Shown: one piece after another, positions 1 through 8,478 of the stretch | Numbering within the stretch: the first letter of the stretch is position 1 | How the letters are laid out: every line of letters begins with the position of its first letter | DNA from: Paraburkholderia caribensis | GTDB lineage: Bacteria > Pseudomonadota > Gammaproteobacteria > Burkholderiales > Burkholderiaceae | Assembly (NCBI RefSeq): GCF_002902945.1 | Contig: NZ_CP026102.1 | Coordinates: 62,001 to 126,000, forward strand | DNA length: 64,000 bases | Reading direction: 5' to 3' | Translations under genes and position numbers: made by a program | The notes under the pieces: generated by a model | Seen by the model: only the letters and a program-made list of their open reading frames with translations | What the model was told of the DNA's origin: nothing | The model's database searches: none

Positions 1-1
1 A

Positions 2-715
2 GAGGCCGCGCGCCTGATGCAGGACGTGTCGCGCATGACGCAACGCGTGCGGCAGATCGCCAGCGGCTGGGAGGACCGGCTGTGGATCGTCACCGACGAG
101 CTCATGGAGTTCGAGACCTTCATGCCCGTCGTCCATGCGTTCGATGCACTGCAATCGGGCGTCAAGCTGCGTCTGACGACGGAAGTGCTCAGCGGCACGT
201 GGGAAGCGCTGCGCGATGGCCGCGCCGATGTGATCGTCGGCGCGACCAACGAGCCGCCCGCCATTCCTGGCTTGCGCTGGTTCGAGCTGGGCGTGGTCGA
301 CTGGGTGTTCGCCGTGTCGCCGCGGCATGCGCTCGCGAGCATCAAGGAGCCGCTCAGGCGCGAGCAGATCGCGAAGCAGCGCGGCATCGTCGTGGCGGAT
401 TCGTCGCGCGCGAGCGGCCGTGCGTATGGCCTGCTCGGCGGGCAGACTTCGCTCGCGGTGCCCAGTATGCGTGCGAAAATCCTCGCGCAGCGCGATGGGC
501 TCGGCGTCGGCTGGTTGCCGCGCCAGCGCGTCGCGTCGCTGCTCAAGCGCGGTGAACTCGTCGAAAAGGAAACCGCCGATCCGCGCGAACCGAATGTGCT
601 GTACGTCGCGTGGCGCGGCGATCAGGAGGGCCGGGCACTGAAGTGGTGGCTCGACCAGCTGCGCGAGCCGCGTTTTGCGAAACGTCTGGTGCAGGGGATC
701 GACCAGTTCGCGTGA
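2..715 (+). CDS. LysR-family regulator, effector-binding part (5' end outside window)
   Basis: The frame is already open at the first base, so the winged-helix DNA-binding domain lies to the left of the window. What is visible is the linker helix followed by a LysR substrate-binding domain of about 200 residues: strand-helix motifs such as LWIVTDELMEF, the central DVIVGATNEPPAIPGLRWFELG segment (shown in part here), and a C-terminal GLGVGWLPRQRV motif typical of the second half of the periplasmic-binding-protein-like fold. Family members are transcription factors that bind a small effector, and they often control a divergent neighbour. That neighbour would be outside the window. The gene ends with TGA and is followed by about 215 bases before cytochrome b561. 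The target genes cannot be deduced. Confidence 0.85.
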   Translation, partial: EAARLMQDVSRMTQRVRQIASGWEDRLWIVTDELMEFETFMPVVHAFDALQSGVKLRLTTEVLSGTWEALRDGRADVIVGATNEPPAIPGLRWFELGVVDWVFAVSPRHALASIKEPLRREQIAKQRGIVVADSSRASGRAYGLLGGQTSLAVPSMRAKILAQRDGLGVGWLPRQRVASLLKRGELVEKETADPREPNVLYVAWRGDQEGRALKWWLDQLREPRFAKRLVQGIDQFA

Positions 716-931
716 ACGGCGCGAGGCGCGTCCGGCCAGTCCAGTGAACGGCCGACGGCCGCGCGAAACAAACGGAAATGCGACGGAAACCCGCAACCCG
801 CACGTTGAAGGAATAAAGCGGCCGGATCGGGCGTTCTGTTGATAAGACGATTGCAGTGCGCGCCTGCATGTCGTTCCGCCGGCTTGCACATCGCTTTCGC
901 CGTCCCCACCGACTCCCAACCACAACGGCTC

Positions 932-1552
932 ATGAACACTTCGACAACTTCCCGCACGGCCTCGCGAGACGGCATCGAGACGCTCTCCACGCCAGCGCAT
1001 GCGCCCCGCTACACACGCACCGCGATCATCCTGCATTGGCTGATTGCCGTGCTGATCATCGTGAACGTGGTGCTCGGGCTTTCCGCCGACGCGCTGCCGG
1101 ACGGCTGGGTGCGCCCCGTCATCGACACGCACAAGTCGATCGGCATCACGGTGCTCGGCCTGGCGCTGCTGCGCCTGCTGTGGCGTGCATCGCACCGGCC
1201 GCCGCCGCTGCCGCGCGAATTTCCGTCGTGGGAGCGGATGGCCGCACACATCGCGCACTTCCTGCTCTATTTCGTGATGATCGCGCTGCCGCTGTCGGGC
1301 TGGATGCATGATTCGGCGTGGAAGGCGGCGGCAACGCATCCCATGCACCTGTTCGGCGTGATCCCGTTTCCGCGCATCGGCTTCATCATGAATCTCGATC
1401 CCGCCGTGAAAGAGCCGCTGCACGACAGATTCGGCGCGCTGCACACGTACCTCGGCTATGCGCTGTACGCGTTGCTGGCGATGCATATCGGCGGCGCGCT
1501 CAAGCATGAGCTGTTCGACCGTCATTCCGTCATCAAGCGGATGGTGCCGTGA
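932..1552 (+). CDS. Cytochrome b561-family membrane protein
   Basis: A 206-residue di-haem b-type cytochrome of the inner membrane, of the kind that moves electrons from quinol to superoxide or other acceptors. Four hydrophobic helices are visible (IILHWLIAVLIIVNVVLG, SIGITVLGLALLRLLW, HFLLYFVMIALPLSG and YLGYALYALLAMHIGGA), carrying the expected histidines in the first, third and last. The ATG at 932 was chosen because the family signature begins shortly after it (RYTRTAIILHW). An in-frame upstream ATG would add a basic, non-conserved extension. The stop overlaps the ATG of the glycosyltransferase gene (TGATG), so the two are probably translationally coupled. Confidence 0.88.
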   Translation: MNTSTTSRTASRDGIETLSTPAHAPRYTRTAIILHWLIAVLIIVNVVLGLSADALPDGWVRPVIDTHKSIGITVLGLALLRLLWRASHRPPPLPREFPSWERMAAHIAHFLLYFVMIALPLSGWMHDSAWKAAATHPMHLFGVIPFPRIGFIMNLDPAVKEPLHDRFGALHTYLGYALYALLAMHIGGALKHELFDRHSVIKRMVP

Positions 1553-3090
1553 TGGATACCGATGTGATTGAAGACGCGACGCTGACTAACTACAGCCTTT
1601 CCGACGAGCCCACGGTTGTAGCGGGCGAGCGTCCCAGGCCGTCGCTACGCGAAGCGCTCGCCGCCGCGTCGCCGCGCATCAACCCGCGCAAGGGCACCTG
1701 GCAGAGCGCCGTGATCCACGGCAGCGTGACCGCTTTGTGGCTGCTGCTGTTCGCGCGCGCGTTCTTTCTGCATGGCGCGCTCGCGTGGTCGACGGGGATC
1801 GCTTACGTGCTGTACGACACGCTGCTGCTCGCGTTCGTCACGGTGAAGACGTGGCCGCTGATCCACCGCTCGTTGCCTGCGCGTCGGTCGGCGGATGGTG
1901 CGAAATTGCCGAGCATGGGCGTGATCGTCGCCGCGCACAACGAGGCAGGCGTGCTGCCCGTGACGCTCGCCGCGCTGCTGCGGCAGACGCAAGGCCCGGC
2001 GCAGATCGTGATCGCCGACGACGGCTCGACGGACGGCACACGCGATCTGCTGACCAGCCGCTTCGGTCTGACGGAGCCCGCGTTGGGCGTGCTGAGCGCG
2101 CCGAGCAGCCGCTATCCGAATCTGCAGTGGCTGCGCGTGCCGCACGGCGGCAAGGCGCTGGCGCTGAACGCCGCGATCGACGTGATGACGACGGACACCG
2201 TGATGACCGTCGACGCCGACACCTTGCTCGCCGACGACGCCACGCTCGCCATGCGCGCGTCTTTCGCGCAGTCGCCGAAGCTCGTTGCCGCGACGGGCAT
2301 CCTCGTGCCCGTCTGCGACCGCACGGCGAGCGGGCGCGTGTTCCAGTGGTTCCAGACTTACGAATACATGCGCAACTTCATCGCGCGCTTCGCCTGGATG
2401 CGCGCCGACAGCCTGTTGCTGGTGTCGGGCGCATTTGCGTCGTTCCGGCGCGACGCGCTGGTCGCCGTCGGCGGCTTCGACGCGCAATGTCTGGTCGAAG
2501 ATTACGAACTGATTCACCGGCTGCGTCGCTATTCCGTCGATCACAACCTCGGCTGGGACGTGCGCGTGGTCGGCGACGCGCACGCGCAGACGGAAGCGCC
2601 CGCAACGCTTGGCGCGTTCCTGCGCCAGCGCCGCCGCTGGTTCGCAGGTTTCCTGCAAACGCAGTACTGGAACCGCGACATGACGGGCAATGCGCGATAC
2701 GGCACGCTCGGCCGGGTGATGCTGCCCGTGAAGGCGTTCGACACGATGCAGCCCGTCTACGGCCTGACCGCGTTCGCGTTGCTGCTCGGCTTCGTGGCCG
2801 GCGGACATGGCCTGATCGTCGTGTCGATCTTCAGCGTGATCGGTCTGAAGACGGCCATCGACCTCGCGTTCTATTTGTGGAGCATTCATCTGTACCGCCG
2901 CTGGACGGGGCTGACGAGCGGCACGAGCCTGTCGATGGCCGTCGTCGCCGCCATCGCCGAGCCGTTCACGTTTCAGTTGCTGCGGCATACGGGCGCCGTG
3001 CTCGGCTGGCTGCAATTTCTACGCGGTGGCAAGACGTGGGGCAAGCAGCATCGGTCGGGTCTCGTCGGCGCGACACAAGTCACGCGTTGA
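1552..3090 (+). CDS. Family 2 processive glycosyltransferase
   Basis: A 513-residue membrane glycosyltransferase of the GT2, PgaC/NodC/cellulose-synthase-like group that builds polysaccharide from nucleotide sugars at the cytoplasmic face. All catalytic signatures are present: ADDGSTDG near residue 157, the DxD motif (VDAD) at about 221-223, the acceptor-site ED in LVEDYE near 316-317, and the processivity motif QRRRW near 359-363. Hydrophobic segments lie at about 55-105 and again after residue 385. A GTG just before the ATG could also serve as start. The start overlaps the cytochrome b561 stop. The polymer made cannot be told from sequence, because no epimerase, deacetylase or export genes are adjacent. 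A strong terminator follows. Confidence 0.88.
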   Translation: MDTDVIEDATLTNYSLSDEPTVVAGERPRPSLREALAAASPRINPRKGTWQSAVIHGSVTALWLLLFARAFFLHGALAWSTGIAYVLYDTLLLAFVTVKTWPLIHRSLPARRSADGAKLPSMGVIVAAHNEAGVLPVTLAALLRQTQGPAQIVIADDGSTDGTRDLLTSRFGLTEPALGVLSAPSSRYPNLQWLRVPHGGKALALNAAIDVMTTDTVMTVDADTLLADDATLAMRASFAQSPKLVAATGILVPVCDRTASGRVFQWFQTYEYMRNFIARFAWMRADSLLLVSGAFASFRRDALVAVGGFDAQCLVEDYELIHRLRRYSVDHNLGWDVRVVGDAHAQTEAPATLGAFLRQRRRWFAGFLQTQYWNRDMTGNARYGTLGRVMLPVKAFDTMQPVYGLTAFALLLGFVAGGHGLIVVSIFSVIGLKTAIDLAFYLWSIHLYRRWTGLTSGTSLSMAVVAAIAEPFTFQLLRHTGAVLGWLQFLRGGKTWGKQHRSGLVGATQVTR

Positions 3091-3168
3091 GCGCCGTTAC
3101 GCCGCATTTCGGCGACGTATGAGGTTGTTGGGGGCTTGTTGAGCGTTGCGGTTGCAACGAAAACTGAC

Positions 3169-3199
3169 GGGCGGTGCTTCGGCGCCGCCCTTTGTTTTT
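3169..3199 (+). terminator. Rho-independent terminator after the glycosyltransferase
   Basis: A 9-bp stem (GGGCGGTGC / GCGCCGCCC, one T-G pair) closed by a TTCG tetraloop at 3178-3181 and followed by TTTGTTTTT. It ends the cytochrome b561-glycosyltransferase transcript. Confidence 0.85.
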
Positions 3200-3376
3200 G
3201 GCGCGGCGGCGGGCGTCGGCGCACGTCCGGTAATGCCTACCGGCGCGCCTATCTGCGGCGAGTCCTCATGATTCTCCGGCGCGACTTCTAGTAGACTGAC
3301 CGGACATCGGTTTTCTAACTATCAAACCCGCTCGGTCCCGGCGACCGGCCGACCGTTGTGCCAGGAGGCTTCATTC

Positions 3377-4513
3377 ATGCACGTAGTCGCTCCGTTGGAC
3401 AGCAATCCCGTCGATAACCCTCCCAAGGCTGCCGTGCGCGATCTGCGCCGCGTCGATATTCACCCCGATCACTGGTATCCCCTTGCATGGTCGCGCGAAG
3501 TGAAGCGCGGTAAAACGCATGCCGTGCGCTTTGCAGGCGAGCCGATCGTGCTGGCGCGCACCGAATCGGGCAAGGTGATCGCGCTGGAGGATCGCTGCGC
3601 GCACCGGCAGGTGCCGCTGAGCGGCGGCGTGGTCGACGGCGAGGCTATCCGCTGCGGCTATCACGGCTGGACCTACGACTGCTCGGGCAAATGCATCGAC
3701 GTGCCGTATCTCGGCCGCGAGCGTCTGCCGAATGGCGTGCGCGCGTATCCGTGCCGCGAAGCCGAAGGACTGATCTTCGTGTTTCCCGGCGACGCCGCGC
3801 TCGCCGAGACGATGCCGCTGCCCCCGCTCGGCTCCGTGGCCGACAAGGCCTACAAGACGCGGCGTTTCGGCCGCGAAGTGGCTTGCCACTACTCGTTCAT
3901 GCACGAAAACCTGATGGATATGAACCATCAGTTCCTGCATCGCAAGCAGATGGGCAAGATGCGCGCGCGTTCGCTGGGCCGGCGGCGCGGCGACGACTGG
4001 GTCGAAGTGGACTACACGTTCGCGCGCGAAGCAGGGCAGCAGCCGATCGGCGAAGCGCTCGTGTTCGGGCAGAGCCGCAAGAACACGAGGACCGACCACA
4101 AGGATGTGATGACGATCCGCACGCAGTATCCGTTTCAGACGCTGCGGATTCGCACGTCCGACGGGACGATCGTCATGGACCTGTGGATCTGCTACGTGCC
4201 GCTCGATCGCGAACAGCGCACCAATCGCACGTTCGGCCTGCTGTCCATCAAGCGGCCGAAGATCGGCGCGCTGCTCGACGTCGCGTGGCCGCTGCTGGTG
4301 TGGTTCACCGAGCGCATCTTCAAGGAAGACCGCTGGATCGTCGAGCTTGAGCAGGCAGCACACGACGCGCAAGGCGCCGACTGGAATCACGAAGTCTTCC
4401 CGGTCATCAACGACCTGCGCGATCTGCTGCGGGAATGCGGCGCGCCCGCGGCGCGGCGGGTGATTCCGATCGAGCCGTCCGCCGAGCCTTCTGCCGAGTC
4501 GGTTGCCGTCTGA
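3377..4513 (+). CDS. Rieske-type aromatic-ring-hydroxylating oxygenase, alpha subunit
   Basis: A 378-residue oxygenase component that would hydroxylate or demethylate a ring or similar substrate with an external reductase. The Rieske [2Fe-2S] ligands are C74-x-H76 and C93-x2-H96 (EDRCAHRQVPLSGG and RCGYHGWTYD). The mononuclear-iron motif is D181-x2-H184-x3-H188 (MDMNHQFLH), as in vanillate-demethylase-like monooxygenases. ATG 3377 is preceded by AGGAGG at 3363-3368 with an 8-base gap. No reductase or ferredoxin gene is adjacent, so the partner is encoded elsewhere and the substrate is unknown. The C-terminus carries a repetitive EPSAEPSAES tail. Confidence 0.88.
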   Translation: MHVVAPLDSNPVDNPPKAAVRDLRRVDIHPDHWYPLAWSREVKRGKTHAVRFAGEPIVLARTESGKVIALEDRCAHRQVPLSGGVVDGEAIRCGYHGWTYDCSGKCIDVPYLGRERLPNGVRAYPCREAEGLIFVFPGDAALAETMPLPPLGSVADKAYKTRRFGREVACHYSFMHENLMDMNHQFLHRKQMGKMRARSLGRRRGDDWVEVDYTFAREAGQQPIGEALVFGQSRKNTRTDHKDVMTIRTQYPFQTLRIRTSDGTIVMDLWICYVPLDREQRTNRTFGLLSIKRPKIGALLDVAWPLLVWFTERIFKEDRWIVELEQAAHDAQGADWNHEVFPVINDLRDLLRECGAPAARRVIPIEPSAEPSAESVAV

Positions 4514-4717
4514 GCTTGCGGCGCTGCGTTTCCAGCGGCCATTGATCGGACTTTAGGCGCGGACGTTAGGCGTTCGAACGTTCGGCCCCTCTCATTCGCC
4601 GCGACTTTCTGTCCGTGCCGCGTGCGGCAGGCGCGCGATCCTTCGCCAATGCGTTATGCTTGATTTATCCGCCTGTCTTCGGGCGGATGCAGGGCATTGT
4701 TCGAAGGAGGCTGTCTC

Positions 4718-5182
4718 ATGTCCGAGGATGGCGACGCAACTCCGCCTATCGCGGATCTGCAAATCGTATCGACGCGCGTGTTCGATTTTCCGCGCGATCT
4801 CGTGTTCAGGGCCTGGACGGAGCCGGTACATCTCGCGCACTGGTGGGGCCCGAAGGGCTTCACCCATTCCTTCCACGAATTCGACCTGCGTCCGGGCGGC
4901 AACTGGCGCTTCGCAATGCACGGGCCGGATGGCGTCGACTACAAGAATCACAGCGTATTCGTCGAGATCGTCGCGCCCGAGCGTATCGTGTTCGATCATG
5001 TGTCGGGGCCGCACTACCGCGTCACGGCTACCTTCGATGCGCTGAGCGACGAGCAGACGCGCATCACGTTTCGCATGGTCTTCGAGACGCCTGCCGTGTG
5101 CGCGCAGGTGAAGACGTTTGCCGTCAAGGCCAATGAAGAGAACTTCGACCGTCTGCAGAAAGAGTTGAAGCGGATGGTCTGA
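4718..5182 (+). CDS. SRPBCC (AHSA1/CalC-like) domain protein
   Basis: A 154-residue single-domain protein of the START-like superfamily. It shows the usual pattern: VFDFPRDLVFRAWTEPVHLAHWWGPKGF at the front (abbreviated here by its key residues W and WWGPKG), a central FRPGG-like turn (DLRPGGNWRF), and the closing C-terminal helix. The family forms a deep hydrophobic cavity that binds small lipophilic ligands, and specific roles vary widely. ATG 4718 has AAGGAGG seven bases upstream. It is monocistronic and convergent with the porin gene. Confidence 0.85.
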   Translation: MSEDGDATPPIADLQIVSTRVFDFPRDLVFRAWTEPVHLAHWWGPKGFTHSFHEFDLRPGGNWRFAMHGPDGVDYKNHSVFVEIVAPERIVFDHVSGPHYRVTATFDALSDEQTRITFRMVFETPAVCAQVKTFAVKANEENFDRLQKELKRMV

Positions 5183-5236
5183 GCGGGCGTCACGGTTCTC
5201 GTGGCGCTGCCCCGTCAGTTCAGCCGGCTCAATAGG

Positions 5237-5272
5237 CAACGGCCTCACGTTCGGAAGAACGTGAGGCCGTTG
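5237..5272. terminator. Long perfect hairpin between convergent genes (bidirectional terminator)
   Basis: A perfect 16-bp inverted repeat (arm CAACGGCCTCACGTTC at 5237-5252) with a GGAA loop at 5253-5256. It sits 54 bases after the SRPBCC stop and about 70 bases after the porin stop on the other strand. There is no T-run on either side, so termination is inferred from position and stem strength. Confidence 0.6.
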
Positions 5273-5344
5273 TGGTCGCCTCGTGGGCCCGAGCGCTTAC
5301 GGCAGGTCGATCGTACGCATCGACCCGCCGCGCTTCGTGTTCGA

Positions 5345-6457
5345 TTAGAAGCGGTGACGCAGACCGACGGATGCGACGCCCTGGCGGTGCGACGACGAAA
5401 CGCCCGTCACGCTGCCGTTGTCGATCACTGCGTTGATCGTCGAGCCAGCCGGCGCGCTCGTTTCCTGATACGTGCCTTGCGCATACACGTCCGTGCGCTT
5501 GGACAGCGCGTAGTCGCCCTTCAGGCCGATCTGATTCGCGTGGAAGTGAGCATCTTCGGCCGCACCGTTCGAGTACGTGTAGGCAACACCCAGCGCCAGC
5601 GCAGGCGTCAGGTTGTACGTGGCGTTGGCTTCGTAGTTGTTGGTGTGAACGGAACCCGTGCCGCCCGTCACGTTGTCGAGGCGAGCTTGCGTCCAGACGA
5701 TGCCGAACAGCGCCGGGCCGAACGCATAGGTTGCACCCGCGCCGAACTCGCGCTGGCGGAACGATACGCCCGTCAGACCGATATTGCTCAGGTCGGCATT
5801 GTTGTACGCGCCGCCCGACGTGGTGTTCGGGTTGTTCTGCTGCGCGTAGCCCGCGCCGACGCGCAGACCTGCGTTTTCATAGCCCGCACCGAAGCTGTAT
5901 GCGCGGTTGTTGGCGAACTGCGAGCTGTTCGAGAACGAATACGTGCCGGCGAACGAGACGCCCGAGTAGTTGGCGCTCGTGAACTTGATCGAGTTGCTGG
6001 CTGCGTCCTTGCTGTCCTTGTTGAGGTGATCGAGGTTGCCGTAGTGGGCGAAATTCGCGCCGCCCCAGCTACCCGTTGCAGACAGCGGCGACACGAAGTC
6101 CTGCATCGCGTCGTACTGACGGCCCAGCGTGACCGTGCCAGCCTGGCTCGACAGGCCGACGAATGCCTGACGCGAGAACATCTTGCCTTGCGACGCCTGT
6201 GCGCCGTTGTTCGTGTCGAAGCCTTCTTCCAACGTGAAGATGGTCTTCAGGCCGCCGCCGAGGTCTTCGACGCCGCGCAGGCCGAAGCGGTTTTCATCGG
6301 TCGAGCCGCTGCCGACTGCCCACTGGTGGCCGCCATTGACGTTGCTCGTGTAGGAGATCGACGTGTCCAGCGTGCCGTACAGCGTGACGCTGCTTTGTGC
6401 GTGTGCGACCGAGGCGAACGAGGCAGCCACTGCCGTCGCGATCAGAATCTTCTTCAT
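5345..6457 (-). CDS. Gram-negative general porin (Burkholderia type)
   Basis: A 370-residue outer-membrane beta-barrel protein forming a trimeric diffusion channel. The signal peptide MKKILIATAVAASFASVAHA is followed by the mature start QSSVTLYG, as is usual in betaproteobacterial porins of the Porin_4/OmpC-like family. The body shows the PEFxG-like loop-3 region around a FSRQAFVGLSSQAGTVTLGR segment (key residues FVGL and GRQYD) and ends in the C-terminal phenylalanine (GLRHRF) needed for barrel assembly. The start was placed at MKK, because the upstream in-frame extension would precede the signal peptide. The gene is followed by a long hairpin and preceded by an AT-rich control region. Confidence 0.93.
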   Translation of the reverse strand: MKKILIATAVAASFASVAHAQSSVTLYGTLDTSISYTSNVNGGHQWAVGSGSTDENRFGLRGVEDLGGGLKTIFTLEEGFDTNNGAQASQGKMFSRQAFVGLSSQAGTVTLGRQYDAMQDFVSPLSATGSWGGANFAHYGNLDHLNKDSKDAASNSIKFTSANYSGVSFAGTYSFSNSSQFANNRAYSFGAGYENAGLRVGAGYAQQNNPNTTSGGAYNNADLSNIGLTGVSFRQREFGAGATYAFGPALFGIVWTQARLDNVTGGTGSVHTNNYEANATYNLTPALALGVAYTYSNGAAEDAHFHANQIGLKGDYALSKRTDVYAQGTYQETSAPAGSTINAVIDNGSVTGVSSSHRQGVASVGLRHRF

Positions 6458-7062
6458 CTGTGCTTCCTTCAGTTCATGGGGCAATACGAGGCTTGAATAC
6501 AAACGGACAAGCTATGCATGCCACGTCCTGTACGAAGCAAGACCACTCAACTTGCCCGGTTTGGGGAAGCGCAAGTATAGAAAGGGACCCTAACTATCGA
6601 TTGATATCTAAGTCGGAAATGGTCTGTTTCCAAAAAGGAAAGGAAAGGGGTAAGGGTTTGATTCGATTTATATTTTAATTGAGATAATTTCTGGAATTTT
6701 TATTGGTACAAATTAAATTGTTGTGATACGGCAACGAAGTATTGTGATGATTTATTTGAGATAAGTCATGTCGGGAAAATACGCGCGATGTAGTCGCGCG
6801 TGCAGCCGTATCGGTACTTTTATAGCGATGAAAGCCCTATGAAATATGGGGCTGAGGCGTATGAGCGATTTCGTCAGAGTATGTCATAGATCAAAAATGT
6901 CGATGAACTTTTTGGGCGAATTGCGATCGTCGACGTAATCGAATTAATTTGATTGAGTGTCGATCGGAAATAGTGTGCGTTATAAATAGATTGCAGTCGT
7001 AAAAAAAGACAGATATTCACAATTAAGCAAATAAAACGCGAGTGACATCTTTTGACAAATAT
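6458..7062. other. AT-rich intergenic region upstream of the porin
   Basis: About 600 bases with no supported gene and far more A/T than the flanking genes. A TATACT -10-like hexamer for the porin is readable on the minus strand at 6574-6579, without a convincing -35. A hairpin lies at 6781-6801. Porin leaders in proteobacteria are often regulated by small RNAs and OmpR-like factors, but I see no element I can name. Confidence 0.5.
6781..6801. repeat. 8-bp perfect inverted repeat, possible operator
   Basis: ACGCGCGA and its exact complement TCGCGCGT are separated by TGTAG in the AT-rich gap upstream of the porin. It is a GC-rich island inside AT-rich DNA. No T-run follows, so it is more likely a binding site or RNA structure than a terminator. 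Confidence 0.35.
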
Positions 7063-7063
7063 T

Positions 7064-7094
7064 AAGGCGGCGATTGAGCTTAAATCGCCGCCTT
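7064..7094 (-). terminator. Terminator of the glycine-zipper lipoprotein gene
   Basis: A 12-bp stem (AAGGCGGCGATT at 7064-7075 with AATCGCCGCCTT at 7083-7094) starts 22 bases beyond the stop of the minus-strand gene. On that strand it is followed by AATATTTG, a short T/A-rich tail. Confidence 0.7.
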
Positions 7095-7115
7095 TAAAAA
7101 CAACTTCGACCCGCA

Positions 7116-7301
7116 TCACTTGCCCAGTTCGTGACCGATGATCCCGCCCGCGACAGCGCCGCCCACCGTGCCCACGGTGCTATGCGTCGTCTCGTGGCCG
7201 ACATAGCCACCCGCTGCCGCGCCGCCGACGGTGCATCCGCTCACCAACGGCACCAGGACCGCTGCTGCGATTGCGACGCGGACGATATAGCGCTTCAACA
7301 T
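7116..7301 (-). CDS. Small glycine-zipper lipoprotein
   Basis: A 61-residue outer-membrane-type lipoprotein. The signal peptide ends in the lipobox LVSGC, giving a lipidated cysteine at residue 23. The mature part is a repetitive glycine zipper (GGAAAGGYVG ... GGAVAGGIIGHELGK), as in the SlyB/OsmB-like 2TM group. Such proteins sit in the envelope and are often stress-induced, but a specific role cannot be assigned. It is monocistronic with its own terminator. Confidence 0.8.
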   Translation of the reverse strand: MLKRYIVRVAIAAAVLVPLVSGCTVGGAAAGGYVGHETTHSTVGTVGGAVAGGIIGHELGK

Positions 7302-7529
7302 GTCGTGCTCCTGCGAGATTGAGGATCCAGGTCGTTCAGCAAGCGTTATGCCATTTCCCTCAGTGGAATGCCCATTCGCGCGGCAGACCTTTCCGCCCGC
7401 GTTGCCACTTTGCTAGACTGCCTTCGCCAGCAGAATCAACCTTTGCTGCCATTGCCGCCGCGCCACCCGTCTCACGAAGTACGGCACCCCTCGAACGCCG
7501 CGGCCCGACAACCGGAACACGGAGTCACC

Positions 7530-7886
7530 ATGTCCTACATGCTGCTCATCGTCGAACCTACCCAGCAACGCGAGGAACGCGGCGAAGTCGCGGGCCGCGC
7601 CGTCTACGACCGCATGCTCAAATACCGCGCCGGGTTGCGGGCGCGCGGCCAGCTGATCGCGGCCGAATCGCTGTCGCCCGACAAAAACGGTGTGCGTCTC
7701 GAAAAGCGCGACGGCCAGACGCGCCTGATCGACGGGCCGTTTGCCGAAGCGAAGGAAATGGTCGGCGGCTTCTTTCTGCTGAACGTCGATACCTACGAAG
7801 AAGCGCTCGCGCTCGCCGAAGAGTGCCCGGCCGCCGAGTGGTGCACGATCGAAATCCGCAAGGTCGCGCCGTGCTACGAGTACTGA
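7530..7886 (+). CDS. YCII/DGPF-domain protein 1
   Basis: A 118-residue protein of the YCII-related (DGPF) family, with the signature LIDGPFAEAKEMVGGFF (DGPF at residues 68-71). The family has a ferredoxin-like fold and is often annotated as 'PhnB-like' or 'transcription initiation protein' by mistake. It is the characteristic neighbour and target of ECF42 sigma factors. The ATG at 7530 was chosen because homology starts at MSYMLLIVEP, and the longer frame reads through non-conserved basic sequence. It is the first gene of a four-gene same-strand cluster ending in the sigma factor. Confidence 0.87.
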   Translation: MSYMLLIVEPTQQREERGEVAGRAVYDRMLKYRAGLRARGQLIAAESLSPDKNGVRLEKRDGQTRLIDGPFAEAKEMVGGFFLLNVDTYEEALALAEECPAAEWCTIEIRKVAPCYEY

Positions 7887-7946
7887 CGGCGCGCGCCGGC
7901 CGACCCGTCCGGCGCATCCGCAAGGGTTTTCCCTGACGATGCCGGT

Positions 7947-7973
7947 TGTCGATCTGACTGCGCGCCGCTCGTC
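7947..7973 (+). promoter_or_regulatory. Candidate ECF42-type promoter
   Basis: TGTCGA at 7947-7952, a 17-base spacer, then CGTC at 7970-7973, about 53 bases before the second DGPF gene. From memory, ECF42 promoters have a TGTCGA-like -35 and a CG(A/T)C-like -10. The match would mean the sigma factor at the end of the cluster drives its own neighbours. I found no comparable match before the first DGPF gene. Confidence 0.4.
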
Positions 7974-8026
7974 GTGGAAGTGAGAAGCCGCCACGGGGCT
8001 TCGTTCATCCACGAGGAGAGACGGCG

Positions 8027-8440
8027 ATGCGATTCATGATTCTAGTGAAGGCCACGGCCGACAGCGAAGCCGGCAAGATGCCGGAAGAAGAACTGATGGC
8101 GTCGATGGCGACGTATCACGAAGCCTTGCAGAAGGCGGGCGTGCTGCTCGACGCGTGCGGCCTGCAGCCGAGCGCGAAAGGCTGGCGCGTGCGCTATGCG
8201 GGCGGCCGGCGCACCGTCACGGAAGGGCCGTTTGCGCAGACGAAAGAACTGGTGGCGGGCTACACCGTGATTCAGGTGCGATCGCGCGAAGAAGCGATGG
8301 AATGGGCGCGGCGCTTCCCCGCGCCGTCCGGCGAGCAGGCCGACGGCGAAATCGAAGTGCGCCAGATGTTCGAACTCGACGACTTCGAGCCGAGCCAGTC
8401 GACCGAACGCTTTCGCAAGATCGAAGGCGCAAACCACTGA
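8027..8440 (+). CDS. YCII/DGPF-domain protein 2
   Basis: A 137-residue second member of the YCII/DGPF family, with the variant signature VTEGPFAQTKELVAGY (EGPF at residues 66-69, glutamate in place of aspartate). It differs from the first copy mainly by a longer C-terminal segment (VRQMFELDDFEP). The start is ATG 8027 with GGAGAG upstream. It sits between the first copy and a VOC-family gene in the cluster that ends with the sigma factor. Biochemical function is unknown. Confidence 0.87.
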   Translation: MRFMILVKATADSEAGKMPEEELMASMATYHEALQKAGVLLDACGLQPSAKGWRVRYAGGRRTVTEGPFAQTKELVAGYTVIQVRSREEAMEWARRFPAPSGEQADGEIEVRQMFELDDFEPSQSTERFRKIEGANH

Positions 8441-8478
8441 CCTTGCACCTGTGACCTGCCAGCTTCCGAGGAACGATC

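Noticed and set aside
1645..3015. Long open frame on the minus strand opposite the glycosyltransferase
   Set aside because: Arginine-, histidine- and glutamine-rich translation with no motif, a shadow of high-GC coding on the plus strand, where the glycosyltransferase motifs are complete.
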